This document shows, in pieces, positions 59,556-64,000 of a stretch of 64,000 nucleotides of DNA. Under the pieces are notes generated by a model, which saw nothing but the letters and a program-made list of their open reading frames with translations, did not search any database and was not told where the DNA came from. Each line of letters starts with the position of its first letter. The stretch's first letter is position 1. The position numbers and the translations under genes are program-made. The DNA is from G958296245 sp963664035 (GTDB lineage: Bacteria > Chloroflexota > Dehalococcoidia > Lucifugimonadales > G958296245): assembly GCA_963664035.2 (NCBI GenBank), contig OY760867.2, positions 3,038,001 to 3,102,000 on the forward strand. The letters are read 5' to 3'.

Positions 59556-59689
59556 GCCCGGACGCGGCGCATCTCGCCGAACGGCGGTGGTGGCTTGGGA
59601 GGGCCGCATTCTGTATAATCCGCCGCGTTGGCGCTTGGCGAGATGGACGCCGCCTTGGCCAGGCGCGGACACTAGGAGAGCGACCCTAG

Positions 59690-60355
59690 ATGAAGAAGAA
59701 CGTAGCCGTAATCGGCCTTGGACGCTTCGGCTCCTCGGTATCGTCGTCTCTGTACAACATCGGCCACGACGTGCTCGCGATGGACAGGGACGAGGGGCGG
59801 GTCCAGAGCATGATGGGCCAGGTAACCTACCCCGTCACGGGCGACGCCACCAACGAGCAGGTGCTCCGCGAGCTGGGCGTCCCCGACTACGACGCGGCGG
59901 TAGTGGCCATCGGCTCGGACGTCGTTAGCAGCGTCATGGCATGCGTGCTGCTCAAGACGATGGGAATCTCGTACATCGTCGCCAGGGCCCACAACGACCT
60001 CCACGGCAACACCCTGGAGCGTATCGGCGTGGACAAGCTGGTGCACGCCGAGTCTGAGATGGGGGTGCGCATGGCCCACAATCTCTTCAACCCCGTGGTC
60101 CAGGAGTACATCGAGCTGACGCCCAACTTTGGGCTGAGCCGGCTGACGGTGCCGCCTAGGTTCGTGGACAAGACGCTCAAAGAGCTGGGCTTCTCCAGCC
60201 CAAGGGACAGGTACGGCTTGGCCGTGCTCGCCACCAAGCGGGGCAAGGACATCATCCTGAACCCCGACATAAACGAGAGGCTTCGCCCCGGCGACGTCCT
60301 CGTCCTCGCCGGCAGCGACGAGCGGCGCGACGAGGTAATGGACTTCCAGGCCTGA
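59690..60355 (+). CDS. trkA: TrkA/KtrA-type potassium regulator
   Basis: 221 residues: RCK_N Rossmann (VAVIGLGRFGSSV, MDRDEGRV acid for NAD/ATP) then RCK_C from about 140 (LTVPPRFVDKTLKELGFSS). As in KtrA it should form an octameric ring gating TrkH in response to nucleotides. TATAAT at 59614-59619 stands 70 bases ahead and might be a separate promoter. The Usp gene follows after 25 bases. Confidence 0.93.
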   Translation: MKKNVAVIGLGRFGSSVSSSLYNIGHDVLAMDRDEGRVQSMMGQVTYPVTGDATNEQVLRELGVPDYDAAVVAIGSDVVSSVMACVLLKTMGISYIVARAHNDLHGNTLERIGVDKLVHAESEMGVRMAHNLFNPVVQEYIELTPNFGLSRLTVPPRFVDKTLKELGFSSPRDRYGLAVLATKRGKDIILNPDINERLRPGDVLVLAGSDERRDEVMDFQA

Positions 60356-60380
60356 CCGCGCGCCGGGACGAGCGTAGACA

Positions 60381-60893
60381 GTGAACATCTGGGCCAACAG
60401 GAACAAGTCCAAGCGAAACGGCCTATCGGCCTTGCTGGCCGTCGTCGACGGCCAGAGCTCCGACGACGGAGCCATAGACCTGGCCTTCACGCTTCTCAAC
60501 CAGCAGAACGGCCAGCTCTACATCCTCTACGTCATCGAAGTCGACAGGCAACTCCCCATCGACGCGGAGATACCCGACGAGACCGCCAGGGGAGAAGAGA
60601 TCCTCCAGCGATACCAGGAGCGCGCGGCCGAATACAGGTTCGAGACCCAGGCCGAGATCCTCCAGTCCCGGCGGGCGGGTTTCGCGGTCGTGCAGGAAGC
60701 CGTCGACCGCAACGTCGACGCCATCGTGCTCGGAGCGCCCCACAAGTACGTCCACGGCTCATTCTCGCCCGGAGACACAGCCGCCTACGTCCTGAAGAAC
60801 GCTCCGTGCCGCGTCCTCCTCTCTCGCGACGTAGCGCCAGGCGAAGAGGCCCGCAACGGCCAGCGGCCCGCACGCGCCGCCGCGCCGCGATAG
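60381..60893 (+). CDS. Universal stress protein family
   Basis: 170 residues from GTG 60381. LSALLAVVDGQSSDDGAIDL is the Usp strand 1; LYILYVIEVDRQLPIDAE, then DAIVLGAPHKYVHGSFSPGD ending NAPCRVLLSRD, the G-x2-G-x9-G(S/T) type ATP loop in altered form. Embedded in the potassium operon between two TrkA-like genes; Usp domains are known fused to or next to K+ transporters. A cAMP/ATP/c-di-AMP-sensing role is speculation. Confidence 0.82.
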   Translation: MNIWANRNKSKRNGLSALLAVVDGQSSDDGAIDLAFTLLNQQNGQLYILYVIEVDRQLPIDAEIPDETARGEEILQRYQERAAEYRFETQAEILQSRRAGFAVVQEAVDRNVDAIVLGAPHKYVHGSFSPGDTAAYVLKNAPCRVLLSRDVAPGEEARNGQRPARAAAPR

Positions 60894-60905
60894 GGAAGCC
60901 GCCGC

Positions 60906-61349
60906 ATGTTTTCCTTCGACCAGATGCAACCCGGGACCCTGCGGGTGGTCGTCATGGGCTGCGGAGGGCTCGGCTCCGCCGTCGCGGCGTCGTTGTCCGA
61001 GCGCGGCCATGCCGTCCACGTCCTCGACGTAGATACTTCGTCGTTCGACAGCCTGCCCCAGTCGCGGATGGAAGACGGGAGGATCGTAACCTGCGAAGGG
61101 GACGGAACGGTGGGGCGCGATCTGATCATGGTGTCCACGCCCGTGGCGGACGTGTTCATGGCCCTGTCGGGAAGCGACACCCAGAACGCCCTCGCCGCCC
61201 AGCTCGCCAGGCAGATATACGGCGTACCCAGGGTCGTGTGCCGCGTGGACGACCCGGCCCTGTGCGAGATCTACGTTGGCCTTGGGCTGATCGCCGTCAG
61301 CTCCACCGCCCTGGCCGCTGAGAACGTCGTGCAGGCGTTGGGCGTGTAG
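60906..61349 (+). CDS. TrkA-N (RCK_N) single-domain protein
   Basis: 147 residues with only a Rossmann NAD-binding domain: VVVMGCGGLGSAVAASLSER and VLDVDTSSFDSL; VSTPVADVFMALS and VCRVDDPALCEIYVGLGL are TrkA-like. No RCK_C domain. Six bases separate it from the next TrkA-like gene, so they may pair as a hetero-ring. Confidence 0.85.
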   Translation: MFSFDQMQPGTLRVVVMGCGGLGSAVAASLSERGHAVHVLDVDTSSFDSLPQSRMEDGRIVTCEGDGTVGRDLIMVSTPVADVFMALSGSDTQNALAAQLARQIYGVPRVVCRVDDPALCEIYVGLGLIAVSSTALAAENVVQALGV

Positions 61350-61354
61350 CGGAA

Positions 61355-62023
61355 ATGCACGCTGTGATCGTCGGCGGCGGCAACGTCGGGGAAGCGGTGG
61401 CCCGCTGGCTCATCGCCAACGGGCACGAGGTGACCGTCGTGGACGAAGACCCCGCCGTGTGCGACGCGCTCGACGAGTCTCTAGGCAGCGTCTGCGTCAA
61501 CGGCAACGGCGCCGATGCGTCCGTGCTGACGAGAGCCGGGACCAACCGGGCCGACGTGCTCATCGCGACCACCCGCCGCGACGACGTCAACCTCGCCTGC
61601 TGCCAGCTTGCCAAGCAGCGCTTCGGCGTCCCCAGGTCCATATCCGTGGCCAGCAGCCGCGACCACGTCGACCTCTTCAACTTGCTGGGCATCGACGCGC
61701 CCATAGACGTCGTCGAGTTCCTGGTCGGGCGAATCCAGGCGGGGCTGACCGCCCACGGCCTCGTGCAGCTCATGCGCCTCCCCGACAACAAGTCGCTGGT
61801 CTACGTGCGCACCCCGCTGGGGCCCGACACCGAGGGCAGGCCCGTAGAGGACCTGGACCTGCCCGAGGGCGCCCTGCTCTCCCTCGTCGTAAGCCGCGAC
61901 GGCAACATCTACGTCCCAGGGCCCGGCGCGGTGATACACCCCGGCGACCACGTGGTCGCCGTCACTCCCGTTCACAACGAACGCGAGCTCCGCGACATCA
62001 TGGTGGAAGGAGCCGAGGAATGA
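61355..62023 (+). CDS. TrkA-family potassium regulator, second copy
   Basis: 222 residues: VIVGGGNVGEAVARWL, VVDEDPAVCDALDE, NGNGADASVLTRAGTNRADV (RCK_N), then RCK_C with SLVYVRTPLGPDTEGRPVED. Third RCK protein of this operon. Two different RCK chains suggest a Trk assembly with paired regulators, as in the two-gene CeoBC/TrkAB arrangement of Actinobacteria. Confidence 0.9.
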   Translation: MHAVIVGGGNVGEAVARWLIANGHEVTVVDEDPAVCDALDESLGSVCVNGNGADASVLTRAGTNRADVLIATTRRDDVNLACCQLAKQRFGVPRSISVASSRDHVDLFNLLGIDAPIDVVEFLVGRIQAGLTAHGLVQLMRLPDNKSLVYVRTPLGPDTEGRPVEDLDLPEGALLSLVVSRDGNIYVPGPGAVIHPGDHVVAVTPVHNERELRDIMVEGAEE

Positions 62024-62051
62024 AACGGCCGCCCCGGACCGAGGTGACGAC

Positions 62052-62900
62052 ATGAGTACGGATACGTCTCTGCGGAGGCTTGCCTATCTGGGCCCCCCCG
62101 GCACGCACTCCGAGCAGGCGTGCATCAGCTACGACCCGGACTCCGACAGGGCGCCGTACCCGTCCATCGAAGACGCAGCCGCCGCCGTGAGGTCGGGGGA
62201 GGCGGACGAGGTCGTGCTGCCCATCGAGAATAGCCTCGGCGGCGCGGTTACGTCCACGCTGGACCTGCTGGTCCGCGAAAGGGGCCTGTTCATTAGCAGG
62301 GAGGTCGTCATACCCATCACCCACTGCCTCCTCGTGGCGGAGGGAAGCCGCACCGAAGAGATCGAGACCATCTACTCCCACCCGCAGGCGCTGGTGCAGT
62401 GCCGCTCCTACCTCATGACGACCTTTCCCGGGACTCAGCAGGTCGCCTCCGAGAGCACGGCGTCCGCCGTCAGGGAGATGCTCCGAGAGGGGGGCCGGGC
62501 CGCGGCGGTCGCCACCGAAAGGGCGTGCCGCATCTACGGCGCCGAGCTGCTCGCCAGGGGCATCGAGGACAACCCCAACAACGTGACCCGATTCGTGGTG
62601 CTCGCCCGCACGGACCACCCGCCCACCGGCGACGACAAGACGTCGATCTGCTTCGCCTACGACAAGGACGTGGCGGGCACCCTATACACGACGCTGGGCG
62701 AGTTCGCCCACAGGCAGATCAACCTGGCCAAGATCGAGTCGCGCCCAACGAGGGAAGAGTTGGGGCGCTACATATTCCTGGTAGACCTGGACGGGCACAG
62801 GCTAGACCAGCCCGTAGCCGAGGCGCTCGCACAGGTGATGGCCCAGACGTCCATGTTCAGGCTGTTCGGCTCCTACCCCAAGCACCGGATGGAGGGCTAG
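62052..62900 (+). CDS. pheA: Prephenate dehydratase
   Basis: 282 residues. LAYLGPPGTHSEQAC, VLPIENSLGGAV, ITHCLLV, HPQALVQCRSYL and NNVTRFVVLA (Thr-Arg-Phe catalytic motif) form the dehydratase; the C-terminal ACT domain has KIESRPTREELGRYIFLVD for phenylalanine feedback control. Makes phenylpyruvate from prephenate. Mono-functional, no chorismate mutase domain. Starts 28 bases after the TrkA-like gene. Confidence 0.95.
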   Translation: MSTDTSLRRLAYLGPPGTHSEQACISYDPDSDRAPYPSIEDAAAAVRSGEADEVVLPIENSLGGAVTSTLDLLVRERGLFISREVVIPITHCLLVAEGSRTEEIETIYSHPQALVQCRSYLMTTFPGTQQVASESTASAVREMLREGGRAAAVATERACRIYGAELLARGIEDNPNNVTRFVVLARTDHPPTGDDKTSICFAYDKDVAGTLYTTLGEFAHRQINLAKIESRPTREELGRYIFLVDLDGHRLDQPVAEALAQVMAQTSMFRLFGSYPKHRMEG

Positions 62901-62910
62901 CGCTTGGAAT

Positions 62911-62957
62911 CCCCTCCCCCATTTTGGGCCCATTTTGGGGGAGGGTTAGGGTGGGGG
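62911..62957. repeat. REP family F, copy 3 (after pheA)
   Basis: CCCCTCCCCC-ATTTTGGGCCCATTTTGG-GGGAGGGTTAGGGTGGGGG. The GGGTTAGGGTGGGGG side is the reverse-complement match of the CCCCCATCCTAACC leader of copy 1. The stem is CCCTCCCCCA / TGGGGGAGGG with a palindromic loop. Placed 10 bases after pheA, it may terminate the operon. Confidence 0.55.
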
Positions 62958-63035
62958 CACAGTTGCCTCACGCAGTATTCTCGCCACCCTTCATTGCTAG
63001 GTTGTCGGTCTACTAGGGACCTTCCTTGGACGGCG

Positions 63036-63425
63036 TTACGCCCCTGCGGTGGGCCGCCCCTCCGCCGGCGCGGCCGCCTCGTCCCCCGCGCCGTCCGCGG
63101 GCCGCCTGCCCACCCTTGCGGCTACGCTCTCGGCGACGGGCGCCACCGTGCTTCGGACCGTCTCGATGGCCGGAGACACGCGCTCGCGCACCCCCTCCAC
63201 CGCCGGAGACACGCGCCCGCGCATCTCCTCCACGGCCGGCCCGACGCCCTCGCGAAGGCTGGCCGCGAGCTCCTCGGCGCGGGTGCGCCACGCCTCGCTC
63301 TGCTCTATCAGCTCCGCCCGCGTCTGCGAGCCGGGCTTGGGCGCCATCAGGACGCCGACTATCGCGCCCACTATTCCGCCTACTATGAAGCCCGCCAGGA
63401 AAGCGCCGCTATCGTTATTCGCCAT
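63036..63425 (-). CDS. YtxH-like protein
   Basis: 129 residues from ATG 63425 with GAGGAG six bases upstream (Met at 63431 also possible). A Gly-rich N-terminal helix (FLAGFIVGGIVGAIVGVLMAP) and KPGSQTRAELIEQ match YtxH; the rest is apolipoprotein-like helix with VSPAVEGVRERVSPAIETV repeats and an Ala-rich end. Expected in the membrane, general-stress type in Bacillus. Overlaps the preceding gene's end by about 11 bases. Confidence 0.8.
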   Translation of the reverse strand: MANNDSGAFLAGFIVGGIVGAIVGVLMAPKPGSQTRAELIEQSEAWRTRAEELAASLREGVGPAVEEMRGRVSPAVEGVRERVSPAIETVRSTVAPVAESVAARVGRRPADGAGDEAAAPAEGRPTAGA

Positions 63426-63714
63426 CTCCATCTCCTCTCTTCTTCTTCATTCGCCGCGCGAAGCTCAGGATGAACGCGGCCACCTTGCCCGCGCCGGACG
63501 CAACCCCCGTCCCGGACTTGGCCCGGCCGATCAGATTGCTGGAGATCGTAGACGAAAGCTCCTCGGCGTTCTTGAGCGTCCTGCCGGCCGAGTCGAGGAC
63601 GGACGACAGCTTCCTATAGACCAGGACGAGCGCCAGCGCCGCGACTAGGAACGCGAGGATCAGGATGACGTCCCTTACGATGCCAACGACTTCGGCGACG
63701 TTCTCGATTTCCAG
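63415..63714 (-). CDS. Small membrane protein preceding YtxH gene
   Basis: 99 residues if started at CTG 63714, which has GAGG eight bases upstream; the frame itself is open to 63891 but that portion is MITE A copy 2 and other intergenic repeat, so it is not original coding. EIENVAEVVGIVRDVILILA begins one hydrophobic helix (to about residue 33); then SSVLDSAGRTLKNAEELSST, DUF948-like, and a basic end FARRMKKKRGDGD. Likely cotranscribed with YtxH. No ATG fits, so the start is uncertain. Confidence 0.6.
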   Translation of the reverse strand: MEIENVAEVVGIVRDVILILAFLVAALALVLVYRKLSSVLDSAGRTLKNAEELSSTISSNLIGRAKSGTGVASGAGKVAAFILSFARRMKKKRGDGDGE

Positions 63715-63786
63715 GGGTCCGACCTCGGGAAGTAATGTAGGCCCATCGTAGCAGCCCCAAGGGGCCTGCGCAATGTCGGTTGTGTT

Positions 63787-63909
63787 CCCAAATCCACCAC
63801 CTCCAGGTTCAGAGCCATATCTATCGGCCATCACCCCGTAGGGGCTGGTTTCAAACCAGCCCTCCTCCTTGCCATAGAGCGTCACCGCCATTTAGGTGGG
63901 GGATTTTGG
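63787..63909. mobile_element. MITE-like element A, copy 2
   Basis: 123 bp with terminal inverted repeats CCCAAATCCACCACCT and AGGTGGGGGATTTTGG, clearer than in copy 1. Central palindrome at 63843-63861 (GGCTGGTTT / AAACCAGCC). Same order and spacing of blocks as 3198-3314. No target duplication found. Confidence 0.75.
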
Positions 63910-63919
63910 TCCGCATTGC

Positions 63920-63949
63920 TTGGCCCAACAAGAACTCTTGTGCTATAAT
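63920..63949 (+). promoter_or_regulatory. Candidate sigma-70-type promoter reading out of the window
   Basis: TTGGCC at 63920-63925 and TATAAT at 63944-63949, 18 bases apart, in the last gene-free 90 bases. No gene begins before the edge. Confidence 0.4.
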
Positions 63950-64000
63950 CTCTGCTAAAGCAGGCGTCCCCAGCGCGTGGGATCGTTCGGTGGCCGACCG

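Overview
The window is a GC-rich bacterial chromosome segment with no rRNA or tRNA gene that I can see. Gene content suggests Chloroflexota, probably the Dehalococcoidia/SAR202 side: a dipeptide-binding lipoprotein with a long Lys-Glu-Val-Glu-Val N-terminal repeat, selA, an MshA-like glycosyltransferase, AddAB, a GPP34-like protein, class I FBP aldolase and many GTG/TTG starts. This placement is inference from gene families, not from a marker gene.

Layout. 1-4.6 kb is surface-polysaccharide synthesis (GT4 transferase, toroid-fold protein, flippase, sugar-nucleotide epimerase). 5-9.1 kb is a defence/accessory patch: an AbiE-like pair, then a ~1.97-kb insertion carrying a membrane-anchored Mrr-like nuclease and a HEPN-like protein. 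9.1-18 kb is metabolic and envelope genes (glyA, folE, FemAB-like, MshA-like GT, MMPL transporter, MpaB-like oxygenase), with a SLATT-like gene and a small proline-rich gene between glyA and folE. 18-21 kb holds a HicB-like gene with a triplicated 5' end, nadE and a MazEF-type pair. 21.3-28.4 kb has a YgjP-type protease and addB-addA. 28.5-33.9 kb has a solitary HigA-like gene, SDR, VOC-like protein, zeta toxin with a duplicated partner, and an OLD/PARIS-like ATPase plus DUF3226-type protein. 34-41 kb has a Gfo/Idh oxidoreductase, selA, a Septu-like ATPase/HNH pair and rarA. 41.8-48.5 kb is a complete peptide ABC operon. 48.8-57.9 kb includes a 2OG oxygenase, GNAT, VapC/Phd pair, GPP34, class I aldolase, FBPase, two response regulators and speE-speD. 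58-64 kb is a potassium-uptake module (TrkH and three RCK-type proteins plus a Usp), pheA and two small envelope proteins.

The most unusual content is non-coding. (1) Three ~145-155-bp elements share an exact plan: eight pentamers spaced 10/11 bp, a CATAGCTG core, then three inverted pentamers 9-11 bp apart; the pentamer differs by locus and changes together in both arms. (2) A MITE family has three copies, each with a perfect, different 8-bp target duplication. (3) The 1.97-kb Mrr/HEPN insertion is flanked by GTACCACG repeats and its two ends join into continuous glyA sequence; removing it restores a 48-codon reading frame. No transposase or integrase gene is visible, so these elements would be moved in trans.
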